The translations under genes were made by a program, and so were the position numbers. Positions 30,600-42,409 of a stretch of DNA of 64,000 bases are shown here, piece after piece. The notes under the pieces were generated by a model, which had not been told where the DNA came from, did no database searches, and saw only the letters and a program-made list of their open reading frames with translations. The stretch is from Stomoxys calcitrans (lineage: Eukaryota > Arthropoda > Insecta > Diptera > Muscidae), in contig NC_081555.1 of assembly GCF_963082655.1 (NCBI RefSeq), forward strand, positions 91,179,272 through 91,243,271, given 5' to 3'. Numbering within the stretch: position 1 is the first letter of the stretch; every line of letters starts with the position of its first letter.

Positions 30600-31512
30600 G
30601 CTGGGCAACACTTTTTCGGCGAAATCGAACAATAAATACGCCGTTTATGGGCCCAAAACCTTAAATTCAGAGATCAATCTATATGGCAGCTATATTCAAA
30701 TCTGGACCGATCTGGGCCACATTGAAGAAGGACGTCGAAGAGCCTAACTAAACTCACTGTCTCAAATTTTATGGACACAAAACCTAAAACTGAGATACCG
30801 GTTTATATGGCAACATCCAAGTCTGAACCGATCTGTGCGATATTCCAGAAGTATGTCAAGGGGCTCAACTTAACTCACTGTCCCAAATTTCGGCGACTTC
30901 GGACAATAAATGCGCCTTTTATGGGCCCAAAACCTTATATTTCTTCAATTTGGCCCAAATCTGAACCGATCAGGGTTTCGAAGGGCCTTAGATAACTCAC
31001 TGTCCCAAATTTTATCAAAATCTGATAAATGTGACTTTTATGGGCCTAAGAGTCTAAATCGGAAGATCGGTCTATATTATAGCTATATCCAAATCTGGAC
31101 CGATCTGAGGTAAATTGTCGAAGGATTTTGAAGGGCCTAACCCAACTCCCGGTTCCAAATTTCAGCTAAATCGGATGATAAACGTGGCTTTTATGGGCCT
31201 ACGACCCTAAATCGGCCGATCGGTCTATATGGGGACCATATCAAGATATAGTCCGATATAGCCCATCTTCAAACTTAACCTGCTTATGGACAAAAACAAA
31301 GAATCTGTGCAAAATTTCAGCTCAATAACTCTATTTTTAAAGACTGTAGCGTGATTTCAACAGACAGAAGGACGGACATGGCTAGATCGTCTTAGATTTT
31401 TACGCTGATCAAGAATATATATACCTTATAGGGTCGGAAATGGATATTTCGATGTGTTGCAAACGGAATGACGAAATGAATATACCCCCATCCTTCGGTG
31501 GTGGGTATAAAA
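30600..31512 (-). repeat. HTR-B element, 5' end intact
   Basis: About five units with TTTTATGGGCCCAAAACCTT, then on the right GACAGAAGGACGGACATGGC, AAGAATATATATACCTTATA and TCGGTGGTGGGTATAAAAAA (the inverted 5' end). Confidence 0.82.
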
Positions 31513-31689
31513 AACGACTAAATGATGACTATTTAATAGGTAGTCATATGGTATGGTGGTTGTCTATGAATGACTATTAAAAACATGCCAACATGAACAG
31601 AGAGAGGGCAGAGTGGTAAAAATTAATCATCAGCATGTATCTTTATTATGACAACCTATCGGTCCTTTGAATAAAGAAAATTAAAATAT

Positions 31690-32215
31690 AGGAATATAGG
31701 AAGGATCTAAAAGCAAAAAATTTGGTATCAAATTCTGGGGTGGGATGCCTAGCAGAGCCGCCCATCCACAAAACCCGGCAAACGGATTTATAGACCAACC
31801 ACTACAATATGGGACTCAAATTTATGGTATTTGAGAGTAGAAAACGAATCTGATATCCAATTGCGGAACTAAGTGTTTCGTGGGTCACCCCACCACTATA
31901 AAACCCCTCAAATCGGACATATTTACCGATCATGGCAATATGGATCTTAAATGAAAAATCTTTGAGAATAGAGCACGAAATTGACTTTCACTTTTGGGAC
32001 CAAGTGCCTGGGGGTCCACCACACCCCAAGAAGGACATTTACTGACCATTGCAATGTGGGGTTTAAAGTGTAGAAAAATCCTTAGGAAAATTGGAAATAC
32101 ATTACATTGAAATACATTTTCAACTACAATTACGCAGAAATGTTCAAATTTAGAGTACTTCTTTCCAACATAGCATAATCGGGCGCAGCAGAGCGGGCCG
32201 GGCTCAGCTAGTCTT
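31690..32215 (-). repeat. Family D repeat with intact CTAGCTGA end
   Basis: Ends on the right at about 32213 with GGGCCGGGCTCAGCTAG, the complement of the family D 5' terminus. The short gaps 30421-30599 and 31513-31689 show nothing. Confidence 0.7.
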
Positions 32216-32495
32216 TTATATTGGTCACCAATTTTTGAAATTTGTTGTCGTAAACAAAGTCCCAATGTTTTTTGTAAAAGAAGTTTACTTGTCGAAAAGT
32301 TGCTTTATGGCTAAAAAAAACTATTTTTTTTTCGTGTAGATAACCACATAACAGTTTTTATTTGGAAAAATTATCAATATGCAATTTGATAAGGTTGGTT
32401 TTTTGTTGATAGTCTAAAAAAGGCCAAATACACTTGCTTGAATAAACAAAATCGTACAGCGATAATTGATGTTTAGTTTAAGTTCAGCAATAATC
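32216..32495 (+). promoter_or_regulatory. Presumed promoter/leader of gene 2
   Basis: 280 bp of AT-rich sequence between family D and the ATG. AGTTCAGCAA at 32481 is a possible but weak initiator; no TATA or DPE at the expected distance. Confidence 0.3.
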
Positions 32496-32592
32496 ATGAA
32501 CGCGGGTCAAATTCTTGGTCAATTGGCAGCAAAATATCATTATGTGGGAACACGCATAGAAGGAAAATGGAATGATTTTTTGGATGTTATTG
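32496..32592 (+). CDS. Gene 2 exon 1
   Basis: ATG at 32496 (context aatcATGAAC) opens 32 codons plus one base; donor gtttgt at 32593. The end WNDFLDVIG aligns with gene 1 exon 2. Intron 1 is only 140 bp. Confidence 0.85.
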
Positions 32593-35500
32593 GTTTGTAT
32601 TGTAATTTTGTTTGTATTAAGCCGATAGCCTAAACAGCAAGCCCTTTTTTCTAAATCAATTTAAAATTTTTAATAATAATAAAGATTTTAATAAATAAAT
32701 ACATAAAATCTGTTTTATTTGAACTCTTGCAGGTGATGATCCTCAAACTGTGTGGGTTTTTGGTACCACTGCAGTTTTTATGTTGGTCTATTGGCTAAAC
32801 GCTAGCTGGTACACATTTATGGATATAACAAATCGTCCCAAATTTGTTCGCAAATATAAAATTCAACCAGGAAAAAATGAGCCAGTTGAAATGAAGAAAT
32901 TGTTCGAAGTAAGTATAAAAACAAGTAAAAGTGTGCAAAGTTCGGCGGGGCCGAACCTTTATACCTTCCACCATGGATCACATTTGTCAAGTTCTTTGGC
33001 CGATATCTCTTTATAAACAAACCAAAGATAATGGATGCTATTTCAGCTATACAAAGATATGAACCGATTGAGGCCATATTAAGTTTGGCTGTTGGAGACC
33101 AAAGTGATATTCATTGTGCAAAATTTCAGCCAAATCGGATGAGAATTGCTCCCTCTAGAGCTTCAAGAAGTATAATTGGGAGATTTATATTGGGAGGTTT
33201 ATATTGCAGCTAAATCAGGTTTTGAAACGATTTGGGCCATACTTGGCGCATTTGCTGATGATCAAACCAAAACATTTCATGCAAATTTCATGCCAAATCC
33301 GACGATAATTGCGCCCTCTAGCGCCCCAAGAAGACAAGATCCGAAATTGGTTTATATGGGAGCTATATCAGGTTATGAACCGATTTGAACCATACTTGGC
33401 ACAGTTGTTGATGGTCAAACCAAAACATTTCATGCAAATTTCATGCCAAATCGGATAATAATTGCTCCCTCTAGCGGCCCACCTCACGCATTCCGTGATC
33501 GCGCGGATCTCCGCCTGCAGGACGGTATTATGGTTGGGCAATCTAAAACAGTTCTCAGTCCCTGGGTTCTCAATGTAGACCATCTGGAAGATCATGTTGC
33601 AAGCTTTAATCCATCTGATATTCCTGGTAGCAACACTATGGTTCTCTCATTCCAAGCCTATGCCGTTGGCATTCGACCTCAAGTGTCGTCTCAGGTATCC
33701 GATCGGAAACCTCTTCACTTCCTTCCAGGTTCCCTTTAGTCGCCTCGATTATACCGCGATGGTATGAGCTGCTCCCTTCCTCAATCTTCCGTCGCCTTAA
33801 GTCTCATAGTCGCAATGGCTGCCTCACACTTAATCTGTATGTCAATGGGTCGGATATCGAGAATAGTCTCCAGTGTACAAGTGGGCGCGGACATAATCGC
33901 TCCGCCTATGCCAAGACAACATTTTCTGAACCGTTTGTATGGTCCTTATGTAAGCATTGGTCTAATCACGCTCCTGTAAAGTCAGTCGGCTATTCTCGGA
34001 TTCAGGCCCCATTTCGAGCCAACGGTCTATATAATGCCCCACATCTGTGAGCCTTCTCAGTACGCTATTGAACGTGACTCTTCCAATTCAGTTTCCTGGA
34101 ACCCCTACGTCGGAACCACCCCGTACCGTCCACAAATCTTAGGAGACCTCCCAGAGATAGAAGGTATTGTTCGGTATTCCCATGCGTCCTATGGCACAGT
34201 GTCCGGTTATGCCACCTGCTAAGATTCTCAGCGATCGCTTACCGAATGCCAGTAACTCCTTCGTCCTTCTCTGTTCGATGACATGCCAGAGCGCCCAAGC
34301 GGTCCGGCAACCATCCGCCTAGTCTTATCATGCAAGCAAGCTAAATATGCAATCTACACGTACTCCATAACTCATTATTGAATCCCGAAAAAATTACGGT
34401 TTGATGCGGTTTATGGGCCGGCGGCGTCATTGGGCCTTACTTCTTCCGTGATGATCAAGATCGGCACGTTACTGTAAATGGGAATCGATACCGTGCAATA
34501 ATAACAGAATATTTTTGGCCCCAATTGGATAATATGGACTTGGAAGACATGTGATTCCAACAGGACGGTGCCACAAGCCACACAGCGAATGTCACAATCA
34601 ATTTATTGGAAACCAAGTTTGGAAAACGTGTTATCTCACGAAATGGTACAGTCGATTGGCCGCCTCAGTTGTGTGATTTGACGTCGCCTGTGGAGCTACG
34701 TCAAGTCTATGATCTATGCCAACAAGTCAGCGACGGTTAATGAACTTTGTACCAATATAAACGCGGAATTGCAGCAGATAGGCCGATTTATGCTGGAAAA
34801 CCGTCGAAAGTTGCGTTCAGTGTTTGGACTTCTGCAAACGTGCCCGTGGTGGCTATGTAAAAGAAATCGAGTTTTTGTTTTATTTAAAAAAATAACCTTT
34901 GTACCGCTCTTATTGAAAACCCGATACTTTCTCATTTCCGCATTCGATGACCGTCTTTTCGAGCAGCTTCCGACAGAGCTCGAAGTATCTTCTCTTCCAT
35001 CATCAACCATCATTACGAGGATAGTCCGCCTTCAGGAATACTTCGGTCCAGGATGGTCATATGCAATTCAGGTGCTGATGACAAACTGTTCAATTTCTTG
35101 GCCCATTTGGCATTAGGCGCTTGCTCATCGCCAGATCGCTGCTATGATTTGAGTGAGATACGCTCGCCGGGAGGACAATCTCCTGATCTCCCTTCCTGCA
35201 GGATCAATGAAAATCCTCAGCTTAACAAGTATGCCCTTTTCTGGGCCTGGTGTTATACCCGCGGTGCATCCAGTTGCTTTCTCGGTTTTGTCTGCAGTGT
35301 TAACTACCAGTTCTCGTTGTTGTGTTAGCTTTGGCGACTGTTCTCGAATCGTCCGATGTAGCAGAGGACAGCATACATTCCACGATAGCAGTTTTCACTA
35401 TAGACTTGAAGTTCCTGAAGTGGTACTTATCCAACGCTTGTCACGGATCGTCAGGGTGGATGACTCTAGATCTTTAATTTTCCTCAGATACCATAGCGAG

Positions 35501-37081
35501 CGTTTGGAGCCTTCTTCCTGTTTCTGCTCGTCCGCCTTTTGTACTCTCTGCTTATCATTATATTATTATATTATATTATTTGGACGTCCGTTCCGTAAAG
35601 TTGGACCGCTTCAACTTCCGAGGGTCCATTACAGGTTTTCTCACAGGGAGACAAGACAATGTTGTCTTGTCGGACCAGTGTATTGTACGTTGGGTGTTTG
35701 CTGTGTGCAACATGAGATTGGGACCAACAGACAGTGCGTCTATGCCTTACCTGCTGGTTCGGGTGGATTCCCGGCAACGGACCGTTGACCACCTGTAGAA
35801 TTGGATTCCGTAATTTATTCACCCATGTTTGTATTTTTTTGGGATAACTTTTAGTTTAGATTGGACCCGAAGTTATTGCATTCACTTAGGTAACCAAGGC
35901 GCCCTAGGACAGTATGATTTCCTAGGTGAGTTCAATGACCCTAGATTCAACTCTTAAGCCCCACCATCGTGACAAGATTGATACCCCCGAGGGTGGTAAC
36001 ATATAGGAAATGTTCGAACGTTTCATAATAGGAAATTTTCCAATGTTTCATAGTATTCGCCATATGCCCCCACGCGCTGCCATTTGCCGCGCGACTTGTA
36101 ATGGTACCGAAAGCCACCTCCATTCTACTTCCTCTCAGTAATAGCGTTGTCTTTTAAAGATACGGATCCGTCATAGGATTTTTGCCGTCCTACCAAAAGT
36201 TTCACTGCTCCCCAATTCTACAATATATTTGACGCCCACGCCTTAACGCAGACTGCGTTTCTCCGATATGCATCGCAATCACCAAGTTTCTTGGTGGCAA
36301 TTCTCTGACACTTACAGTCAATCCTTTCCTCTAATTTATTTTCATAGCTTTTCATAAGTTTGCAGTATATTCATATAAATTCTCTTTTTTAATTGCAGGG
36401 CATATTAAATGTGCTAATGAATCAAACAATTGTGGGCATACCCATGTACTTTGTACTGTATCACACGCTTTTTAAGGTACGCTGTAGCGAAGGGCCCATA
36501 CGTGAATTGCCAACATTACAAAAGATTCTCTTTGACATTGTCGTAGTTTCGATTATGGAAGAGTTTAACTTTTACTACATACATCGACTGATGCATCATA
36601 AGGCGATTTATAAATATGTTCATAAGAAACATCATGAATGGACTGCGCCCATAGCGGCCATTACATTCTACTGTCATCCTTTGGAGCATATCTTTTTAAA
36701 TCTAATACCTGTATCGCTTTCATTTGCCCTGGTGCGATCGCATGTTTTTACCGTTTGGCTATTCCTAACATTGGCCATTCTGAATTCAATGGCTGATCAT
36801 GCGGGTTACTCGTTTCCACGTTCGGGTGCTTCGATACGTTATCATGATTACCATCATTCCAAGTGAGTTGAACAAAATTATAATTAAATTGAATTGATTG
36901 AATAACATTTTGATTTATAATATTTCGTAGATTTAACTACAATTACGGCATGTTCGGATGGTTGGATAAACTGCATGGCACTTACAAGGAGACCAAAGTT
37001 GAACTTAAAACAACCGAGAAATCTAAGGACAAACAAGCAAAATCAATTGGAAAAAATCTAAATAAGAAGAAGATCAAATAA
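32496..37081 (+). CDS. Gene 2: FAXDC2-like fatty acid hydroxylase (4 exons, complete)
   Basis: Second tandem paralogue. Coding exons 32496..32592, 32733..32908, 36399..36862 and 36931..37081 join to 888 nt and 295 aa with no stop; intron phases are 1, 0, 2 as in gene 1. It lacks the low-complexity N-terminus. Boxes are HRLMHH (153-158), HKKHH (166-170), HPLEH (184-188) and HDYHH (240-244). The box that reads HSGYH in gene 1 is HAGYS here, so one histidine conserved in gene 1 is lost. The tail after LDKLHGT is Lys-rich and ends KKIK, a KKXX dilysine ER-retrieval signal. Codons and splice sites are intact, so it is probably a functional gene. Altered metal coordination or substrate is possible. 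Intron 2 is filled with transposon pieces. Confidence 0.92.
32733..32908 (+). CDS. Gene 2 exon 2
   Basis: The exon is 176 nt, from the acceptor cttgcag to the donor gtaagt at 32909. It encodes GDDPQTVWVFGTT, a membrane helix with [11 protein letters not shown], and KYKIQPGKNEPVE. It is homologous to gene 1 exon 3 and the same length. Confidence 0.95.
32916..33470 (-). repeat. HTR-A element abutting the gene 2 donor
   Basis: Its 3' end AACAAGTAAAAGTGTGCAAA starts about 10 bp after the exon 2 donor (gtaagt at 32909), followed by the hairpin TTCGGC-GGG-GCCGAA (32941..32955). Two to three 152-bp units follow before a LINE piece replaces the rest. Confidence 0.85.
33478..34095 (-). mobile_element. 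LINE family 1 RNase H/thumb fragment
   Basis: The complement of the 16560-16960 type region (GATCTCCGCCTGCAGGACGG, CTGGGTTCTCAATGTAGACC, GGTATCCGATCGGAAACCTC). Heavily broken. Confidence 0.8.
34380..34860 (+). mobile_element. IS630/Tc1-like transposase fragment
   Basis: Reads GLMRFMGRRRHWALLLP in one frame and, shifted, YFFRDDQDRHVTVNGNRYRA, then FQQDGATSHTANVTINLLET (second catalytic Asp in QDGA) and RNGTVDWPPQLCDLTSP. Stop in place of the residue before FQQDGA. A different subfamily from those at 20097 and 59802. Confidence 0.75.
34861..36079. other. Unassigned intron 2 sequence of gene 2
   Basis: A 211-codon open frame at 35153..35788 (+) and several shorter ones overlap here, but none shows a domain I recognise and codon composition does not look coding. 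A perfect inverted repeat GACAAGACAA-TG-TTGTCTTGTC lies at 35650..35671. It may be a decayed retroelement. Confidence 0.3.
36080..36290 (-). mobile_element. Diverged LINE family 1 fragment
   Basis: CATAGGATTTTTGCCGTCCTACCA and TTCCTCTCAGTAATAG correspond to the complement of the segment near 17240-17310 and 17320. Confidence 0.55.
36399..36862 (+). CDS. Gene 2 exon 3 (catalytic histidine boxes)
   Basis: The exon is 464 nt, three codons longer than gene 1 exon 4, with acceptor ttgcag and donor gtgagt at 36863. It encodes HRLMHH, HKKHHEW, HPLEH, HAGYS and HDYHH. A 68-bp intron follows. Confidence 0.95.
36931..37081 (+). CDS. Gene 2 exon 4 (C-terminus, KKXX)
   Basis: The exon restores the split Lys and continues FNYNYGMFGWLDKLHGTYKE, then a Lys-rich tail ending NKKKIK, stop TAA at 37079. 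It has the same length (151 nt) as gene 1 exon 5, although the tails share no sequence. The AATAAA hexamer at 37077..37082 overlaps the stop codon. Confidence 0.92.
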
Positions 37082-37257
37082 AATTTCAAAGCTTTAATTC
37101 TCAATGTTTAAGGGTTCTGGAACAAGATGAAGTGTGTCACACAACTCTTGACGTGTTGAAGGGCTAAGTGTAATATACTTATCAATTATCTATTCAGGTT
37201 GGGGTGTAATACATCGGGTCGATTAATTTTACATACAGTTTATTTACATACGATTTT

Positions 37258-38800
37258 TTTATACCCACCACCGAAGGATAGGGGTATATTCATTTTGTCA
37301 TTCCGTTGGCAACACATCGAAATATCCATTTCCGACCCTATAAAGTATATATATTCTTGATCAGCGTAAAAATCTAAGACGATCTAGACATGTCCGTCCG
37401 TCTGTCCGTCTGTCTGTTGAAATCACACTACAGTCTTCAAAAATAGAGATATTGAGCTGAAACTTTGCACAGATTCTTTTTTTATCCATAAGCAGGATGA
37501 GTTCGAAGATGGGCTAAATCTGACTATATCTTGATATAGCCCCCATATAGACCGATCCGCCGATTTAGGGTCTAAGGCCCATAAAAGCGACATTTATTAT
37601 CCGATTTTGCTGAAATTTGGGACAGTGAGTTGTGTTTGGCCCATCGAAATCCTTCGTCAATTTGGCTCAGATCGGTCCAAATTTGGATATAGCTACCATA
37701 TAGACCGATCGTCCGATTTAGGGTCTTAGGCCCATAAAAGCCTCATTTATTATCCGATTTTGCTGAAATGTAGGGCAGAGAATTGTGTTAGGCCCTTCGA
37801 CATCCTTCGCCAATTTCGCTCAGATCAGTCCAAATTTGGATATAGCTGCCATATAGACCGATCCTCTGATTTAGGGTCTTAGGGCCATAAAATCCACATT
37901 TATTACCCGATTTTGCTGAAATTTGGGACAGTGAGTTGTGTTAGGCCCATCGACGTCCTTCGCCAATTTCGCTCAGATCAGTCCAAATTTGGATATAGCT
38001 GCCATATAGACCGATCCTCTGATTTAGGGTCTTAGAGCCATAAAATCCACATTTATTACCCGATTTTGCTGAAATTTGGGACAGTGAGTTGTCTTAGGCT
38101 CATCGACGTCCTTCTTCAATTTGGCCCAGATCGGTTCAGATTTGGATATAGCTGCCATATAGACCTATCTCTCGGTTTTAGGTTTTGGGGCCATAAAAGG
38201 AGCATTTATTACCCGATTTTGCTGAAATTTGGCCCATCGACGTCCTTCCTCAATTTGGCCCAGATCGGTTCAGATTTGGATATAGCTGTCATATAGACCG
38301 ATCCTCCGATTTAGGGTCTTAGGCCCATAAAAGGCGTATTTATTATCCGATGTCGCCGAAATTTGGGACAGTGAGTTAAGTTAAACCCTTTGACATACCT
38401 CTGCATTATGGCCCAAATCGGTCCCCATTTGAATATAGCTGCCAAGTAGACCGATTTCCGATTTAAAGTCTTGGCTCCATAAAAGGCGCATTTATAATCC
38501 GATGTCACTGAAATTTGACACAGTGACTTATGTTAGGCTCTTCGACATCCGTGTCGTATATGGTTCAGATCGGTTTATTTTTAGATATAGCTACTAAAAA
38601 GACCAATATTTTGCTATACACAATTGAACAATGACTTGTTCTTAATAGTATTTGGTCCAAATCGGAACATATTACTGCTATGGAACATAAGGTATGCAAT
38701 TTTCACAGGATTTTTATGAAAGGTGGTTTATATATATACCAGAGGTGGTGGGTATCCAAAGTTCGGCCCAGCCAAACTTAACGTCTTTTTACTTGTTCAA
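37258..38800 (+). repeat. HTR-B element, near full length
   Basis: 5' end TTTTTATACCCACCACCGAA, then TATATATATTCTTGATCAGC, (GTCY)n at 37390-37422, about eight units with TTAGGGTCTTAGGCCCATAA, and a 3' end GGTGGTGGGTATCCAAAGTT followed by a partial hairpin TTCGGCCCAGCCAAA and TTTTTACTTG. Confidence 0.88.
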
Positions 38801-39190
38801 TACTAGCTTACGTAGTAGCTTATGTAGTATAATCTCTTTGAAATAATTTTCAAGTTCAATATATCAACTAGCAGGGTTCAATTTAAATAAATTAGTACCG
38901 GATGTGTTAAACACGTTTACTATAATTTGAGGCAAACGTACACACAAAAAAATAAAACGTTTCGCACATTTTTACGATAAACAAAGTTTTTCTTTTATAC
39001 TGTGCAACATTTCGATTCAACATATCAAATGTTACCTATAAACGTAGCATTGTTGAACGTAACTTAATTTTGTTATTGTAAACCCTTTAGCAGTTGTTAT
39101 TGGATACTTGTCTGAAGAACTATCGACCACATCTCTATAGCTGGACACTTGTGTGGAGAATTATCTACCACATCTCTAAAGTCTGGCGGG
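38801..39190. other. Unassigned intergenic sequence
   Basis: No recognised feature. Confidence 0.35.
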
Positions 39191-39281
39191 TTGCAAAATG
39201 CTCATGAACATTCTATTAGGAAACGGGGGCAAACTTCTCACATATCAATAAGTTCTGTCCGATTCAAGTTTAAGCTCAATT
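39191..39281 (-). mobile_element. SINE fragment
   Basis: CTCATGAACATTCTATTAGG and GTCCGATTCAAGTTTAAGCT match the SINE at 63757-63832. Cut by HTR-C. Confidence 0.55.
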
Positions 39282-41105
39282 TTTATACCCTACACCACTA
39301 CTGTGGTACGGGATAACTTAGTGAATTAGTTTGTAACACCCAAAAGGATTCCGATTCGATTTGGCTATGTCCGTCTGTCTGTCTGTCCGTCCGTCTGTTC
39401 ATGTTAGTTTGTGTACAGGTCGCAATTTTCATCCGATCGTCTTCAAATTGGGTATGGGCAAGTTTTTCGACCAAGAGACGAAGCCTATTAAAATTGGAAA
39501 AAATCGGTTCTGATTTGGATTTGGATATATAAGTTCGTCCGATTTGCAGTAATACTGCAATAAAATTGTCATTTGTTAACTGATTCTCTCGAAATTTAGC
39601 AGGAAGGATTTTCTTATGACCCTCAATATCAAAAGTGAATATTTTAGAAATCGGTTCAGATTTGGATATAGCTCCCATATATATGTTCATCTGATTTGCA
39701 GTAATACAGCAATAAAATGGTCATTTGTTAACCGATTCTCTTGAATCTTGGCAGGAAGAATTTTCTTATGACTCCCAATATAACTGGTGAACTTTATAGA
39801 AATCGGTTCAGATTTGGATATAGCTCCCATATATATGTTCGTCCTATTTTCAGTAATACTGCAATAAAATTGTCATTTGTTAAACGATTCTCTCGAAATT
39901 TGGCAGGAAGGATTTTCTTATGACCCTCGATATTAAAAGTGAATATTATGGAAATCGGTTCAGATTTGGATATACCTCCCATATATATGTTCGTCCGATT
40001 TGCAGTAATACAGCAATAAAATTGTCATTTGTTAAACGATTCTCTCGAAATTTGGCAGGAAGGATTTTCTTATGACCCTCGATATTAAAAGTGACTTTTA
40101 TAGAAATCGGTTCAGATTTGGATATAGCTCCCATATATAAGTTCGTCCTATTTGCAGTAATACAGCAATAAAATTGTCATTTGTTAAACAATTCTCTCGA
40201 AATTTAGCAGGAAGGATTTTCTTATGATCCTCAATATTAAAAGTGAATATTTTAGAAATCGGTTCAGATTTGGATATAGCTCCCATATATATGTTCGTCC
40301 GATTTGCAGTAATACAGCAATAAAATGGTCATTTGTTGACCTATTCTCTTGAAATTTGGTAGGAAAGATTTTCTTATGACCCTCAATATTAAAAGTGAAT
40401 TTTATAGAAATCGGTTCAGATTTGGATATAGCTCCCATATATAAGTTCGTCCGATTTGCAGTAATACTGCAATAAAATTGTCATTTGTTAAACGATTCTC
40501 TCGAAATTTGGCAGGAAGGAATTTCTTATGACCCTCGATATTAAAAGTGAATATTATGGAAATCGGTTCAGATTTGGATATAGCTTCCATATATATGTTC
40601 GTCCGATTTGCAGTAATAATGCAATAAAATGGTCATTTGTCAACCGATTCTCTTGAAATTTGGTAGGAAGGATTTTCTTATGACTCTATTTTACTGGTGA
40701 ATTTTATAGAAATCGGTTCAGATTTGGATATAGCTCCCATATATATGTTCGTCCGATTTGCAGTAATACAGAAATAAAATGGTTATTAGCTAACCGATTC
40801 TCTCGAAATTTTGCAGGAAGAATTTTATTATGACTCTCGATATTACTGGTGAATTTCATAGAATTTCATCCGTTCAGAATTTTACTCCTAGATATAGCTC
40901 CCATCACCCGTAATTTTTCAACCGTAGTTATTACATTTTGAACATATTTGCTTTGCTCGAAATTTGATACAGTAATTTTAATAACCTATCTGAATACATC
41001 CGCCGAGGACCATCAAAATTGGTTCAGAATTAGATATAATACTATATAAATAGATATAGTATTATAAAGTCGGCACCGCCCGACTTTTGCCTTTCCTTAC
41101 TGGTT
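39282..41105 (+). repeat. HTR-C element with 152-bp array, full length
   Basis: 5' end TTTTTATACCCTACACCACT, (GTCY)n at 39369-39397, nine 152-bp monomers whose TTCGTCCGATTTGCAGTAAT starts at 39534, 39686, 39838, 39990, 40142, 40294, 40446, 40598 and 40748, then a degenerate tenth. The 3' end has the hairpin AAAGTCGG-CACCGC-CCGACTTT (41066..41087) and CCTTACTGGTTTT. Confidence 0.9.
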
Positions 41106-41339
41106 TTCTCTTTATTTAAGCAATTAAAACATAGTATGCTTAACTGACACTACGACTAACCTCTAATTAGTAAAGTGACTAACTAAATAGTAGTTTGTGG
41201 AGGACAATTATCGATAGTTAATTTAGCTTTATATTAATAATGATTAAGTTAAATTTGTTTATTAAAATGTTAGGCAGTTTCAGTTGAAACGTGTAGTTAG
41301 GTAAAATGGGTTATAACGATGAGGTCTTCTTCGAAGATT

Positions 41340-41650
41340 TGAGAGTTCTAACAGTTTTTTTAAAGCCGTGTGTAGTGGTTTTGAGCGCAGTGGCATATCT
41401 TCTCTTAAACAGTCTCAATTATCATGGCTCTGTCCAAGTCACTGTTACGGACATACCAAAGGGCTTTGACCGTATTCCTTAAAGCTTTGTTCTGAAAACT
41501 CTGTATTTTTTCGAGATGTCGAGTTTTTGCGCAGCCCCACAGTTGCATTCCACACATATTGGCTTCAACACTTACTTGTATATCAATAGTTTATTATCAG
41601 TGGATAATACGGAGTTTCTTCCGATTAACCAATTTAAATTTCCGTACTTG
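41340..41650 (-). mobile_element. Jockey-type LINE RT-thumb fragment
   Basis: On minus the frames spell pieces of the LLIYK-VLKP-ICVE-LWGCA and FQNKALRNTVKALWYVRNSD type, the Jockey-group thumb. Stops and shifts throughout. 41106-41339 holds nothing recognised. Confidence 0.65.
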
Positions 41651-41729
41651 ATATCCAATTCTTCCCTTTTTTTTTTTGGATGTGTTCTTTCCAGCTAAGT
41701 CTCTAGTCTAAGGTTATTCAAAGATGGCG

Positions 41730-42160
41730 CTTAAACTCCTCAAAACACCTCAAATAGGTTATTTGACTCATCATGACAATATGGGACTCAAATCAGAGGT
41801 ATTTGAGAGTAGAAAAGGAATCCAGTTTTGGGGCCTGGTGTTTGTGGGTAAGTCCCAAAGCACCCCCTGACTGATTTCCCGAACACATCAATATCAACAA
41901 CTGAACTTATTTCCCGAACATATCAATATGGGGCTCAAATGAAAGGTTTTTTGGAGTAAAGAACAAAAAGCACAGAACTTATTTACGACAATGGTAATAT
42001 GGGGCTCATGTAAAAAGTATTTGAGAATAAAGCACAAAGTTTATATTTATTAAAGGGCCAAGTGTCTGATTGGCCACATTACTCCCAAAATATAGCCCAA
42101 ACCGGACATATGTACCCACTAAATAGGAGGCCAAAAAAAGTATAAGGAAGTAGAGCAAAA
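41730..42160 (-). repeat. Family D repeat
   Basis: GACAATATGGGACTCAAATC and related units as in other D copies; interrupted by a SINE fragment and resumed at 42410. Confidence 0.6.
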
Positions 42161-42330
42161 AATTGCCCATGAACACTTCATTAATGAACAGGGGCAAACT
42201 TCACACATATCAATGAATGCTGTCCGATTCAAGTTTAAGCTCAATGATAAAAGACCCCCTTTTTATAACCGAGTCCAAATGACGTCACGCAGTGAGACAC
42301 CTCTATTGGGAGACTTAAAAATTGCCCAAT
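42161..42330 (-). mobile_element. SINE fragment
   Basis: TTGCCCATGAACACTTC through GTCCGATTCAAGTTTAAGCT and ATAACCGAGTCCAAATGACG. Confidence 0.6.
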
Positions 42331-42409
42331 TCTCGTCAGGAATTGAATTCACGCAGTTTGCATTATTGGCGTACTTGCTTGCATCTGCTCTTCAATGACA
42401 CGAATTCGA

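Noticed and set aside
35153..35788. 211-codon plus-strand frame as a gene nested in gene 2
   Set aside because: No recognisable domain, Cys/Ser/Arg-rich low-quality composition and overlapping frames on both strands; kept only as unexplained sequence.
39794..40590. Series of similar 62-codon minus-strand frames spelling [11 protein letters not shown]…
   Set aside because: They recur at exactly the 152-bp repeat period and have no start context; they are by-products of the HTR-C array, not a protein family.
39530..40900. Regular repeats as a CRISPR-like array
   Set aside because: Whole 152-bp units are repeated with no short repeat/spacer alternation, and the context is an animal genome.
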